Below, piece after piece: positions 1 to 11,244 of a stretch of 64,000 nucleotides of DNA (its first letter is position 1; every line of letters starts with the position of its first letter). This DNA comes from Chimonanthus salicifolius. Lineage: Eukaryota > Streptophyta > Magnoliopsida > Laurales > Calycanthaceae. The notes beneath the pieces were generated by a model that was given only the letters and a program-made list of their open reading frames with translations, did no database searches and was not told the DNA's origin. Position numbers and translations under genes: made by a program. The stretch spans positions 13,640,302 to 13,704,301 of the forward strand of contig CM023539.1 of NCBI GenBank assembly GCA_013350335.1, in the 5' to 3' direction.

Positions 1-157
1 TTGGAATCATTACAAAAGAGACAGATGTTTAAATCTAAAGAAAAGTAGAAAAGTAATGACAAGTCTTTGTATCTAAATAAAAGTAGAAAAACTAATGTTA
101 CATCATAGTAGAAATGGCGGAAGCATATTTGAACATGAGGCAGCAGTAGGTAGATGT

Positions 158-498
158 TGTGATATCCTGACCCATGAGCCAGAGGCCAAGCCCTAAAGAG
201 GCTGATCCAAGGGAAACTGGGCCCTGTCGGACTGACCAATAGAGTGGGCCGGTCGGATCCGACAGCCTAGCAGTGGGTGGGAGTTGTGAAAATTCCCACA
301 TCGGAAGTTGATAAGTTTGAGAGGGGGTTTATAAGTAGCCTTGCTCTCTCAAACCTGTAAGACGTGTTTTAGACCTGGACTTGGGCCAAGTCTGATCCAA
401 AAATCGTGCGGGCTTCCGCATATGCACGTGTGGGCCCAAAGAGAACAACATCTTGTTGGGGCGAGCCACAAGCCATTTTCATGGGTTGGGCTGTTACA
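158..498 (+). repeat. 5' LTR of the TRIM element
   Basis: A 341-bp LTR with TG...CA ends. A TATA-like TTTATAAG lies near position 330. It is directly followed by the initiator-Met primer binding site. Confidence 0.72.
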
Positions 499-643
499 AA
501 TGGTATCAGAGCTACGGGTTCTACACTCGGACTGTGTGGACTTACTACCTTCCACTGGGGTTCGTTGGGTCGAGCGGAGGGCGGCTCTGGGCTTTAGGGG
601 GGTGGATTGTGATATCCTGACCCATGAGCCAGAGGTCAGGCCC
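158..643 (+). mobile_element. TRIM-type miniature LTR element, 3' LTR truncated
   Basis: A non-coding miniature LTR retrotransposon. The first LTR (158-498) starts TGTGATATCC and ends CTGTTACA. After two bases comes the primer binding site TGGTATCAGAGCT (501-513), complementary to initiator tRNA-Met. Only about 95 bases follow before a purine tract (595-607). The LTR start then repeats at 608: about 36 bases match the first LTR with a few changes before homology stops near 643. The LTR contains CCCACATCGG and TTTATAAG, as does the solo LTR at 28650-28975. No protein is encoded, so it would depend on enzymes of another element. The 3' LTR is cut where the metalloproteinase fragment region begins, so no TSD can be read. 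Confidence 0.75.
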
Positions 644-673
644 GGTATGCATTATGCATAGGATTTATATACA

Positions 674-973
674 CTACTTCTCCCGCACCAAGTCACATCG
701 CAAGTAGTCATGATCAATGGCATCCAGCGAATGGTCGGTCCCCCAATTCTTGTCATCGTCGAAATGGAACCTTCCATCAGTGGGTGCAAATGCTTGTGCA
801 AGTGTGTTGCTCCCACTCCCATCAAACGGATAACCATCTCCATGATCTCAACGGAAGAATCCAGAGTCCACATTTTGAGTCTCCTCAAATGTGAATGGGC
901 TGACACTAGCCCAGTTAACGAAAGCATTGGAGCAAACAGACCTCAAGGTTTGGAAGTCGACATGGGAATCCAT
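674..973 (-). pseudogene. matrix metalloproteinase (matrixin, M10A) fragment
   Basis: On the minus strand, an ATG at 973 opens a frame of about 99 codons up to a TAG at 676-674, with one internal TGA. The protein matches the N-terminal half of a plant matrixin catalytic domain: RSVCSNAFVNWASVSPFTF, then DHGDGYPFDG, then a motif like LAHAFAPTDGRFHFD in which the usual LAHAF reads LAQAF, then the DDDKNW segment. Matrixins are extracellular zinc endopeptidases. In this family the DHGDG and AHAF-GRFH segments carry structural zinc and calcium ligands. The catalytic HExGHxxGxxH helix is absent: the frame ends before it, about 30 bases from the truncated TRIM. The internal stop falls where the conserved Gly of GDHGDG should be. 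It is a dead gene fragment, and family assignment is confident. Confidence 0.8.
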
Positions 974-1352
974 AGGTGAGATGGTTCTTGAATGTATTTA
1001 TTTGATGTCTTTTCCACTGAGTGTGCTCAACTCTCATATGTATTTGGACATCCTGATTTTCTTCTAAGTATTCAAAGGTCATTTGTCTTTCTAATTCTAT
1101 TTTGAATCTAGGGTTGGAATCAAATTACTGAGCGGCAATGAAATTACGTAATAGCTACTTGAGGTAAAAGGTGGAGAATCATGCTTTATAAAACAAGAAC
1201 AAATAAAAGAGGGATGTGTATTGAATGTGAAGTTTATACTACTTAAGTGGAACAGTTGCAATTACTAAGGTTTAATTCGAATTTCAAAATACTCAAAGAT
1301 GTAACAGCACCCATGTACATTGTTAAAAGAATGACAAGTAGAAGGTGTTATT
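974..1352. other. non-coding stretch, nothing recognised
   Basis: AT-rich sequence between the metalloproteinase fragment and the solo LTR. I see no extension of the metalloproteinase reading frame and no repeat. Confidence 0.4.
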
Positions 1353-3322
1353 TGATGAGCACAGGAAAATGACTATTATACCCTTTTATTTAGACTAGTT
1401 AGCCCTTGTTTTGTTGTTTTAGGATATGTTTAATGGGATTTTGGAAGTTTTACAGGATTTACAAGGAAGTACAAGATATGAGAATTCAAATGGTGAATTT
1501 TGCAATTTATGAGCACAAGTTGATATTTTTGGAAAGTTGGAAGCTTTTAATAATTATTTTACCATAATTTAGGGTTTTATTGTAAACTAATTAATTCAAA
1601 TCCATTTATGAGAGTTTAGATTAATTTAATACATTTTTAGAATTGAATGTAAGTGATAAAATTATTTATTAGATTTTTTATACTTTGAAAAGCCCAATTA
1701 TTAAGCCCATTAAGAAAAGCCCATGAAGAAATTCACATGTGTGAAGTTTATTTTCATCATCTCAAGATACATATGAGGAAATTTGAAATTTACAAGTTGA
1801 GAGGATTTTTGAATTTGGCAAGTAGGCAAGTGGATTAAGGAAAAAGAAACAAAATAAGAAGTGGAGAAAACGAAAAAAAGGTTTGACACAACTTTAGTAT
1901 TTTGACCATAACTTTTCATTCTAATGTCCGATTGTGTTTATTCTTGTTGCGTTGGAAATAAGACTTCAAGGGCTATAACTTTATAGTCTGAAAAATATTT
2001 GTGATTCGGACGTTAACTAGGTCAAAACTGAGTTGCAAAGTGGTATATATGTAAAAGACGGGATTTTGCACCCACTTTCTTTACACGAATTTTACTTTTT
2101 TTTTCTACCACATTACCTCCTTTAAGCCATTCCATGTTTGGCACAAACTATATCAACCCACCAAGTGTCCCTTGTTTTATTTAAATCTTTAAATACAAGC
2201 CATTCAGTTTACCTCCTTTCATCTATAGATACTATCCCTATCCCATTGAGAAAATTGAACTTGGGCCGAGAATTTCAAGGTTGGTTAAGCTTTGGGGAGG
2301 GATTAAAAAGAAGAAGAGAAGAATTTGACAATTTTGATTTTCACATTTGGTTCTTAAGGTTGGTGATTTTAATTTCCATTGAATTTTCTTGTTTTTTTTA
2401 AATTCAAAATTCTAATTGTATTGTAATTTTTATTCCAATGCATTAATCAATAAGAGAAGGTGAGAATTAAAATTATAGTTTTCCAATTGTTCTTTCATGC
2501 GTAATGAAAATTTCAATTTTATTTCCATTCTTTTCATGATTTTATGTTATTTATTTTTTCTATGAAATTCAAGAAAAGTGATATTATTTTAGGATTGGTA
2601 GAACTTGATTTTTCCAGTTTAAGACTCTTTTTAAGAGTGAGATTATTTTAGATTCAGAATTACAAGTAAAAATTTTACCTCAGTCTAAGGCCGAAAATGA
2701 ATTTTCTTTACTAAATGGATTTCATAGATTTCATATTTAGAATTTTAATGAATGAGAAATTTGAATGCATGATTGGTAATTTATGTGAGCTTTGTAGTTT
2801 ATGCTTTTGTTTTATTTTTAAAATATGGAAAATAATGTCTCCTTAATTCTTTGAGTTACTTCCACTGTAAATATGTACATATGTTGTTTTCAATTCTTAT
2901 TTTTTTCTTTGTTTATAAATTCAAACTCTTTGAAAAATTGTGAACTAGATTGGTAATTAATTAATTGCATCTTAGTTTTGTGTTCTAAGTTAAGTTAAGA
3001 TTATTTATAATTTTTAGATCAAATCTGTTATCTTAATTAAAATTAGATCTCTTTAATTGTTAAATTCTATTTTTAGATGTAGTTTCTAATTTTAGATCAT
3101 GTTTTCTATTTTTAGAATGTTTCTAAATTAAAATTAAATTTCTTAGATTAGTTAATTAATTCCATATTTAAGATTTATTTCCATATTTCCTAAATTTCTT
3201 AAAATATATAATTCAATGGTATATTTTCATGGATATATTTTCCTAAGTTTGACCTCACATTCCAAAGGTATATTATAAATGGTTCGTGTGCTTGCGAGTA
3301 TAAATTTAAAATTTGTAGAATA
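1353..3322 (+). mobile_element. probable Athila/Tat-type gypsy solo LTR
   Basis: The start TGATGAGCACAGG is typical of Athila/Tat LTRs. Inside is text characteristic of these LTRs: a CCATAACTTTTCATTC phrase, then GCGTTGGAAATAAGACTTC (about 1950-1970), a TATA-like region near 2180, and a late GTGCTTGCGAGTA near 3290. TTATT occurs on both sides (1348-1352 and 3323-3327) and is read as the TSD, but such an AT-rich 5-mer could match by chance. The 3' terminus reads TA rather than CA. No GGCGCC primer site or gag-pol follows, so it is called solo. Orientation is inferred from the order of motifs. Confidence 0.5.
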
Positions 3323-3327
3323 TTATT

Positions 3328-3787
3328 AAAGTGAAAATGCTATTTAGTCTAAGTTTTATTTATGTAGAGACGTAAATATACGTCAAGAGATATAAACGAA
3401 ATCCAGGGAGAGAATGAGGGGTGGAGAAGATCAATTAATTAATTAATGAACCAATCTTAAAAAAACTATCTAATGAACAATTATAAAATAATGTGGTATC
3501 TCCTTTATAAATTAAGGTGAGATAGATTTTATTCATAGAGAAAGCCAATCACAAATAAAGCAAGTGAATATAAATAAATGAGGAAATACAATATTATAGC
3601 AGGTCTTAATATATCTTAATATATCTAAATATATCTTAAAACCAACACTATAAAAGATTACAACGGATGACAGTTATTTGAAGACTGAAATCAGAGATTT
3701 AAAGATAGAATATACAAAAAAGGTTGAAATATATATTTGAAAACGTTACAAAGTAGGTAAAGACTTTCCGGACTGGTCCAACAAAAT

Positions 3788-3841
<54 letters not shown>

Positions 3842-4339
3842 TTAATATTAAAGATAAATGACATTTTATGAAATAGGTTTGTTAATAAGATGGTATATCA
3901 AGTTTTTTATTAGGAATAAATATGCGGAATAAAAGAACGGAACAATCCACAACATGAAATCAATCAAGCACTATAAATAATCATAACACCAATATTTACG
4001 TAGTGGACAAAATCCTACCTACATCCTCGGAACGTGTATTTTATATTAAAAGAGATCTATATACAAGAATAACTCTTTCGGAACGAAAGCAACTCCGGAC
4101 ATTGAGATATAATTTTCCCTTTCGTCTAACGTCTCACTCAAAATAGTGGAAAAGCCTAGCAAAGTGTGGCTGAAAACTGCTTGAAAAACCTAGCCAATTA
4201 CCGCTGGAAACCTGCATAAAACCAGGCCCTTCTTATCGTGTTTGTTGATTTATAGTATATGGAATATCATCACTACTAGAAGTCACTACTCATGCCTTCT
4301 TCAGACTCGTTTCGTGATGCACATGCTGATATACCGTGT
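3328..4339. other. non-coding stretch with a microsatellite and old retroelement-like text
   Basis: No gene is seen. A (TA)n run occupies 3790-3839. Positions of about 3900-4200 resemble the reverse complement of a copia LTR (a phrase like ACGTAGTGGACAAAATCC followed by CCTACATCC), comparable to the better preserved copy near 31440. This assignment is weak. Confidence 0.35.
3790..3839. repeat. (TA)25 microsatellite
   Basis: An uninterrupted alternating AT tract of 50 bases. Confidence 0.95.
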
Positions 4340-4344
4340 ATTCC

Positions 4345-4708
4345 TATTGGAATTAAATAATTTGTAGTTCTTAGGAGGCACCTTGATGTATTTCTAGGTG
4401 ACTCCTAGAAGCATGTTACCTTGGGTAGTGAATTAGTTCCATTGGATTTGATAATTTGTACTTTCCTAGAACATGAACCTAGGATAATTGAAAGTTGTGT
4501 TGGTTCAAGAAGGGATGTGTTGGTTCATTTCTTGAGTTGAGTTAATGGCAAGAATCCTATATAAAGAGGTGTTTGTAATCAAGTTTTCATTTAGAAAATT
4601 ACAAAGAAAAGTTTATTTGTTTTGCACCTTCTCCTTTATGCTTTGTACAATCGTATGAAATTTATAAAATTATTTGAAGTGTGTCCACTTCATTCCGCTG
4701 CGCCAACA
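4345..4708 (+). repeat. 5' LTR of the copia element
   Basis: 364 bp, against 344 bp for the 3' LTR. Most of the difference is a local duplication of about 20 bp around the TGTGTTGGTTCA phrase near 4497-4530, present once in the 3' copy. A TATA-like CTATATAAAG lies near 4557. Confidence 0.92.
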
Positions 4709-4724
4709 AATTTGGCATCAAGAG
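4709..4724 (+). other. degenerate primer binding site
   Basis: The text TTTGGCATCAAGAGCC directly follows the LTR. It differs from the initiator-Met complement TGGTATCAGAGC by a C and an extra A. Confidence 0.55.
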
Positions 4725-4747
4725 CCTTGCACATTTATCTCTATTCC

Positions 4748-5626
4748 ATGGCCAACAGTCAAAGTACAAGTACTTTCAACTATGCACAAATCTAGTTCCA
4801 ATCTTTGATGGACAAAACTATGATTTTTGGAGCCTACAAATGAAGACTCTTCTCATCTCTCAAGATCTTTGGGAGCTAGTTGAAGATGGCTATAATGAAC
4901 CACCGGAATCACCGAAGTCTAGTTCGACATGGACTCAAGCAAAGCAAAAGGAGTACAAGGAAAACAAAAGGAAAGATACTAAGGCACTTCTCCTCATCCA
5001 ACAAGAGGTAAACAAATCTATTTTTCCAAGAATGAATTTCAAGTTCAAAGAAAATCATCTCCATAAAACTCCAAACTTTATGGAGAGAATTTGACAATTT
5101 GGTCATGAAAGAAAGTGAATCAATTCAAGTTTTTTTCTCAAGAGTTTTCAGCATTATAAATCAAATTAGAAGCTTTGGAGATACTATTGAAAACAAGAAA
5201 ATTGTTGAAAAAGTTTTGAGAAGCTTGCCAGTGAAATTTGAACATATTGTTGCTGCTATCGAAGAATCCAAAGATTTTTCTCAACTATTATTGCATGAAT
5301 TAATGGGTTCTCTTGAAGCACTTGAAAAAAAAAAAATGAGCAAATTTCCAGAACAACTAGTTGAGCAAGCATTTCAATCAAAGGTGCAAGTGAAATACAG
5401 AAAAGATGAAGAGTTCGGAAGAGAAACTGAAATTAGGGGCTCATTTCGAGGAAAGAAAAGTTTCAGACGTGAAGGAAGCTCCAACCGTGGACGTGGAAGA
5501 GGAAATGATTTTAATAACCAAAGGTATGAGAGAAATTCTACTCCCAATCTCCAATGCAATGTTTGCAAAAAGTTGGCCATGCAAGTGAGAATTTCAAATT
5601 CAGATGCACTAGATGCCAGATATTAA
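4748..5626 (+). pseudogene. copia gag remnant
   Basis: A Gag frame begins at ATG 4748 (MANSQSTSTFNYAQ), shifts near 4795, and continues as LVPIFDGQNYDFWSLQMKTL, a typical copia Gag (UBN2-type) core. After a break near 5090 it resumes through the SLPVKFEHIVAAIEES segment to about 5626. The zinc knuckle begins CNVCK but a frameshift inside it (near 5570) separates the GHA and C parts. In a live element Gag forms the virus-like particle. Here at least three frame breaks prevent that. Confidence 0.85.
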
Positions 5627-5695
5627 ATCACATGGAAAAAATATTGTTGGTTCCGACAAAAGAATGAAGCACATTACACAGAGAAAAATAATTCT

Positions 5696-6900
5696 TTGGA
5701 CCAACTATTTTATTCTTGCTACAATTCACAACAAGATTCTCATGACATTTGGTACTTGGATAGTGGTTGTAGTAACCATATGACTGTAAATAGAAATTGT
5801 TTTGTGATCTTGGATGATAAAGTATTTTCTCAAGTCAAACTTGGAGATGGAAAGTTGCAAAATGTTGAAGGAAAAAAGAGTAATTTCTGTGAAAACAAAA
5901 AAGGGGACAAAATAAACTCATTCATGATGTTCTTTATGATCCTGGACTAGCTCAAAATTTGCTAAAGTGTTGGGCAACTTATTCAAAAGGGCTATACAGT
6001 GAATTTTGATGAAGATGCATGTACAATTTTAGACAAAATAAATAGAAAGTTGGTGGCTACGGTGAAAATGTCATCAAAATAAGTCTTTCCTCTAATTATG
6101 CCACCAAATGAAAATTGTGCTTTGAAAGTTGATGATATTGATGAAACTGTGATATGGCACCTAAGGTATGGTCATTTGAATCATAGATCCTTTCAATTTC
6201 TCAAAAAGAAAAATATGGTGATTAGCCTTCCTTTTCTTGAAGACAAAAACAAAGAATATGAAGGGTGTATCTATGGGAAGTTTCATAGACTTCAATTTGC
6301 TAAGAAATTATGGAGATCTAAAAGGCCACTCGAATTGGTTCATGCAGACATATGTGGGCCAGCTCGAACATCATCATTTAATAAGAAAAAAATGTTTTCT
6401 CTTATTTGTTGATGACTTTAGTAGAGTGATGTGGGTGCATTTTCTTGAACAAAAGTCAGAAGCATTCTCTGTATTTGTACAATTCAAAGCTTTTGTAGAA
6501 AAGCAAAGTGTCCATCAATTGAAAGTGTTCAGAACAGACTGTTGAGGCGAATTCACTTCTACAGAATTCTAAAATTTTTGTAAGGAGAAAGAATCAAAAG
6601 GGACTAAACTGTAAGGTATACTCCACAACAACTGGTGTCGTAGAACGGAAGAATCGAATAATTGCGGAGATGGCATGAAGCATGCTCAAAGGAAAAGGTC
6701 TTCCAAATAATTTTTGGGCTGAAGCTATTAGCACTGCCATCTATATTCTCAATAGAGCTCCAACAAAAGCAGTGTTGAATAAGACTCCCTTTGAAGCATG
6801 ACACAATCAAAAGCCCGAGGTAAAGCCTCTTACAGTTTTTTGATGCATTGCATATGGCCATATCCCATCACAACATAGAGAAAATTTGATTAAAAATGAG
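5696..6900 (+). pseudogene. copia protease and integrase remnant
   Basis: The protease active-site text WYLDSGCSNHM is intact at about 5750-5785. The GAG-pre-integrase segment IWHLRYGHLNHRSFQ (about 6150) and the first integrase Asp context LELVHADICGP (about 6335-6360) follow. A frameshift separates these from FVDDFSRVMWVHFLE (about 6403-6450) and from the second Asp (FRTDC then stop, about 6530-6543). Beyond this, text corresponding to the third catalytic region is scattered over several frames with stops. Integrase would insert the cDNA into the host genome, but this copy cannot be translated through. Confidence 0.82.
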
Positions 6901-7166
6901 AAAAGTAAATTTTTATTGGATATAGTGCAGAATCCAAAGGTTACAGGTTGCTCAATCCAAAGATCAATGATTTGGTTCTTTCAAGAGATGTGATTTTTGA
7001 TGAGTTGAAAGCTTGGGACTCGGACAATGGTAATAACAATAAAGCACCACAAATTCTTGAAAAAGATGTAAGTCGTGAAGAGTCAAGCACTCCACCATTA
7101 AGTCCACAAGGTTCAAGAAGTAGTCCAAGCTCTTTAGAATCAAGTCCACCAAAAAAGGTACGATAA

Positions 7167-8734
7167 TTGCAAGATATTTATGATTCATGTGATGTTGCTT
7201 TTATTGCTTATGAGCCTGAGAAATTTGAAGACGCTGGAAAAGATGAAAAATGGATTGGAGCCATGAATGAAGAAATGAATGTCATCATAAAAAACAACAC
7301 ATGGGATCTTGTTGATCGACCCCATAGGAAAGATGTTGTTGGATTGAAATGGGTTTATAAAACCAAATTTAATGAAGATGGCTCAATCCAAAAGCACAAA
7401 TCCCATTTGGTTGCAAAGGGGTATTCTCAAAAGCCCGGAATAGACTACAATGAAACATTTGTTCCAGTTGCTAGGATGGAGACAATTTGAGTAATATTAG
7501 CCATTCAGCACAATTAAAGATGAAAGTTCATCAGTTGGATGTGAAATCTGCTTTCTTGAATGGAGAGCTCGAAAAGGAGGTTTATGTTGAACAACCTCAA
7601 GGCTATGTTATGAAAGGAAAAGAAGACAAAGTCTATTGGCTTAGCAAAAGCATTATATGGGCTAAAACAAGCACCATGTTCTTGGAATACCAAGATTGAT
7701 CGGTATTTTCAAAAGAATGGTTTTGTGAGAAGCCCAAGTGAGCCATCAATTTATGTAAAAAAAGGTGTTCATGATTTTCTCATTGTTTGCTTGTATGTTG
7801 ATGACTTGATTTATGCAAGCACAAAATCAAACATGGCTGAAGATTTCAAGAAAGCAATGATGAAATAATATGAAATGACAGATTTGGGCCTTATGAGATA
7901 CTTTTTTGGGATACAAGTTAAACAATCTCAAGACGGTATTTTTCTTTGTCAAGAGAAATATGCAGAAGACCTCTTGAAGAAGTTTTCCATGACTAATTGC
8001 AAGCCAATTGCAACACCCATGGCGGTGAATGAAAAACTCTCAATAAATGATGGTGCTGAAAAAATGGATGTTTCACTTTATCGAAGCCTTTTTGGCTCAC
8101 TTATTTATCTCACAAATACAAGGCCTGATATTGTTCATTTTGTAAGTGTGATTTCCAAATTTATGAACGATCCTAGCAAGCTTCATTATGCAGGAGCAAA
8201 AAGAATTCTCAGGTACATCAAAGGTACCAAGAATTTTGGGCTCATGTATGAGAAAAAAGATGATGATAGCCTAATTAGCTATACAGACAATGATTGGGAT
8301 GGATCAATTGATGACAGGAAAAGTACTTCTGGGTACGTTTTCTATCTTGGCACAGAAGTCATTATATGTTCTTCAAAGAAGCAAAGCAAGTAGCATTGTC
8401 ATCTGCCGAAGCAGAGTATGTTTCAACAACAAGTGCGGCATGTGAAGCAATTTGGCTCAAGAAGGTTCTAACTGATTTACATCAAAAGCAAGAGTCACCG
8501 ACAACAATTTTTTGTGACAATATGTCCACAATTGCTATGACAAAAAATCCAATGTTTCATAGCAAGTCAAAGCACATCGAACTTTGACATCACTTCATCA
8601 GAGAACTTGTTGAAAGCAACATGATTGAATTGAAATTTTGCAGAACCGACGAGCACATTGCAGATATTTTTACCAAGCCAGTTCCAACAGAAAAGTTCAA
8701 CTATTTTCAAAGTTGCATGAAAATTACAAATTAA
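7167..8734 (+). pseudogene. copia reverse transcriptase-RNase H remnant
   Basis: Reverse transcriptase begins with WIGAMNEEMNVIIKNNTW and WVYKTKFNEDGSIQKHK (7240-7400). A TGA at 7487 interrupts the METIR region, then VHQLDVKSAFLNGELEKEVY follows. A frameshift near 7640-7680 and a TAA near 7867 flank the catalytic YVDD (7794-7805). The segment TDLGLMRYFFGIQVKQSQDG (from 7877) and the RNase H domain (SYTDNDWDGSIDDRKSTSGY, about 8276; SSAEAEYVS, about 8400) are well preserved apart from a frameshift near 8390 and a TGA near 8587. The frame ends just before the purine tract. Confidence 0.88.
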
Positions 8735-8741
8735 GAGGGAG
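8733..8741 (+). other. polypurine tract
   Basis: AAGAGGGAG directly precedes the 3' LTR, the plus-strand priming site in this family. Confidence 0.8.
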
Positions 8742-9085
8742 TATTGGAATTAAATGATTTGTAATTCCTAGGAGTCACCTTGATGTATTTCTAGGTGACT
8801 CCTAGAAGCATGTTACCTTGGATAGTGTAGTAGTCTCATTGGATTTGATAATTTGTATTTTCCTAGAACATGAACCTAGGATAATGAAAAGTTGTGTTGG
8901 TTCATTTCTTGAGATGAGTTAATGGCTAGAAGTCTATAAAAAGAGGTGTTTGCAATCAAGTTTTCATTTGGAAATTTACAAAGAAAATTTTATCTCTTTT
9001 GCATCTTCTCCTTTATGCTTTGTACAATCCTATCAAATTTATAAAAGCATTTGAAGTGTGTCCACTTCATTCAGCTGTGCCAACA
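8742..9085 (+). repeat. 3' LTR of the copia element
   Basis: 344 bp, starting TATTGGAATT and ending GCCAACA, followed by the TSD ATTCC. Confidence 0.92.
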
Positions 9086-9094
9086 ATTCCAACA

Positions 9095-10202
9095 TTAAAT
9101 AAATACACCCACACTGTGTATTATCGTTTATAGGAAGTAGAGCAGGAGGCAAGAAAAAAAAAGCAGCGTGAAAAAAAACACCAGCAAGCTAACAGATTTA
9201 GCATCAATGAGAAAGAAAAGCAGTGTGGAAGAGGCAAGCAAGAATCGAAAAAAGGCAATCCAAACAACGAATTGCAATTTCAGAAAAAAAAAAAATACAG
9301 CAATTTGAAGCTGCTAACGTTGCAGTTAAAAAAATAAAATAAAGAGATGGTAGACAGATAAGAAAGGAAGGTGTTGTTAGAAAGTAAGAGTTGGTGAAGG
9401 AGGACAAACAGAGGCTAGATCTGATTTTTTTAAAAAAGAAGGTGCAAACATCAGCGTTGCAGTTGAAGAAAAAACCCAATCTTTGTACAGCAGTCTAGAA
9501 ACACATTATTGGTTCTCTTACATTGCACTGATTCTATGCATATACATTTCCACATTTTCTTCTCAGCTCCAACTCATAGAAACCCTAAATCTTTTCACAA
9601 GCAGACTTCTATTCTTTTATATCATTTCACATATGGAAAAGCAATTTTCTCAGCACATCGCCCGTGTTGATTGAGTTAAATTTTATGGTTGACATGGATC
9701 AATTTTATTAAATTTTTCTAAAAATTATATGACTAAACTAATTTTTTTCCAAATCAAATTGGGTCGAACCAGAAATTGTGAAAACCATTTTATTTTTGTT
9801 AATGTAGTAGCATTTCCCAAATAAAATGAAACAATGTAAGAAGTGAGAGCTTGTTTTGTTTGTTTTGGTTTGTAGACCCTCAGGAGTTTGCACACAAGAA
9901 GGGGTCTTAAAAATGGTGTTTAAGAAATTTAATATAGCATTTGTTCTCCTCCTCTTCTTCTGTTGTTGCTTCTTCTTCTGCAAGTCTTGTTCTTCTCTAT
10001 TTCTCTCCTTCCTTCTCTTCCTTTTCATGTCGCTGCCAATGCTGTAGCCCTCGCCCAACCACTGTCGCCCAGAGCCCATCTCATCTAGCCAGTGCAGCCT
10101 TCATCGAACCTGCTTCCTTGTAAAGTCCCGAGTGTCCACAACTCAGGTTCCGCGTTGTGAATACGAGTAGAAAAATAGATATCTCTGGCAACTGATTCCT
10201 TA
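9095..10202. other. non-coding stretch, low-complexity
   Basis: A-rich and CT-rich text with short chance frames, for example a CTTCTTCT-rich run at about 9945-10020. No domain is recognised on either strand. Confidence 0.4.
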
Positions 10203-10528
10203 ACCTTCCTTTTTTTTCCCCATCGTCCAAAGCAATCCAACTGTTCCTGAAAATCCAAGAACACGTATCTGCTCCGAAAGAGAGGTTCACCTTCCTTTTT
10301 CTCCCCATCGTCCAAATCAATCCAGTTGTTCCTGCAAATCCCAGAACACATACCTTCATTTTTCTCCCCATCGTCCAAACCAATCCAGTTGTTCCAGCAA
10401 ATCCCAAAACACATATCTGCTCTGAGAGAGAGGGTTCACCTTTTTTTTTTCTCCCCATCGTCCAAACCAATCCAACTATTCCTACAAATCCCAGAACACA
10501 TATCTGCTATGAGAGAGAGGGTTCACCT
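10203..10528. repeat. minisatellite, about 85-bp unit, four copies
   Basis: Four successive units each contain CCCCATCGTCCAAA followed by CAATCCA, TGTTCCTG-like text and CACATATCTGCT. They start near 10203, 10285, 10350 and 10440. The second unit lacks the terminal AGAGAGAGGGTTCACC part and is about 63 bp. Open frames across it are by-products of the repeat. Confidence 0.85.
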
Positions 10529-10680
10529 AGGTCCGTCTAGACCGTAAAGCGAGTGAGGCGGTCGCCTTAGGCCCCTGTAAAAAATGCCCACTCATGAGGC
10601 CACTCGTATTACCGCAGTCCGCAGAACCCTAAAAAAAACAACTGTTTAGTTGTCGCTCCAAAACCCTAAAAAAAGGCCCC
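10529..10680. mobile_element. hAT-like terminal segment, partial
   Basis: GAGGCGGTCGCCTTAGGCCCC resembles the subterminal text of the hAT elements at 37136 and 40927 (CGTCGCCTAGGGCC and GGCCGCCTAGGGCC). No partner end or 8-bp TSD was found, so this is a remnant at best. Confidence 0.35.
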
Positions 10681-10963
10681 CATTTTTATGTTGCCGCATG
10701 CACTATGCTTTGGGCTCTCACCGTACTCTCTCACTCTCTCACTGCGAAACTGCTCTCTCTCCTTCGCTCTCTGAGTCTCTGACTACGACACTGTAAAACT
10801 ACTTCTTGTAGATTCTCCGATAGACTTTCCCCTTTCCGATACTTTCTTGTGTTCTAAGGTACTTAGGTTTGTGAAAGTTTTTTGTTTTTCTTCATGGGTA
10901 ACAAGTCTTTTAGATTTTGAGGTATGAAATGGAATATAAATAAGGTCATGATATCATGTCATG

Positions 10964-11086
10964 CTATCAATCTTATCAATGTGGACACACTGTCCACCCA
11001 AGAATACCAATCTAATCAACTTGAACACAGTGTCCACCCGAGGACACCAATCTCATCAACGTGAACACAATGTCCACCCAAGGACA
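10964..11086. repeat. 41-bp tandem repeat, three copies
   Basis: Units share CAATCT(T/A/C)ATCAA followed by GAACACA, TGTCCACCC and AGGACA. Confidence 0.85.
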
Positions 11087-11244
11087 CTTCCATGGAACGG
11101 GCTGTCAAAACATCAAGATCTTTTAAGGGACATAGGCCATGACTTATAAGTGGAAGACCTCCATACAACATAGATAAGCAACCTCACTCCGTGTCCATTC
11201 ACCATTCTGGTGATTAAGTCAGCTCTAAGGTGATCAATATATGA

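Larger units (their letters stand above)
4345..9085 (+). mobile_element. Ty1/copia LTR retrotransposon, structurally complete, coding-dead
   Basis: The element runs from LTR 4345-4708 to LTR 8742-9085, flanked by a perfect 5-bp TSD ATTCC (4340-4344 and 9086-9090). Both LTRs start TATTGG and end CCAACA, so the first dinucleotide is TA in place of the usual TG in both copies. A primer-site-like TTTGGCATCAAGAGCC follows the 5' LTR and a purine tract AAGAGGGAG (8733-8741) precedes the 3' LTR. The interior encodes gag, protease, integrase, reverse transcriptase and RNase H in copia order, broken by many stops and frameshifts. It is therefore immobile by its own means. LTR divergence is visible, indicating an old insertion. 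Confidence 0.93.

Noticed and set aside
652..927. A 91-codon minus-strand protein in another frame over the metalloproteinase
   Set aside because: The metalloproteinase frame shows the family motifs; this one is a shadow.
10085..10470. Minus-strand frames of 109-129 codons
   Set aside because: They are translations of the 85-bp minisatellite.
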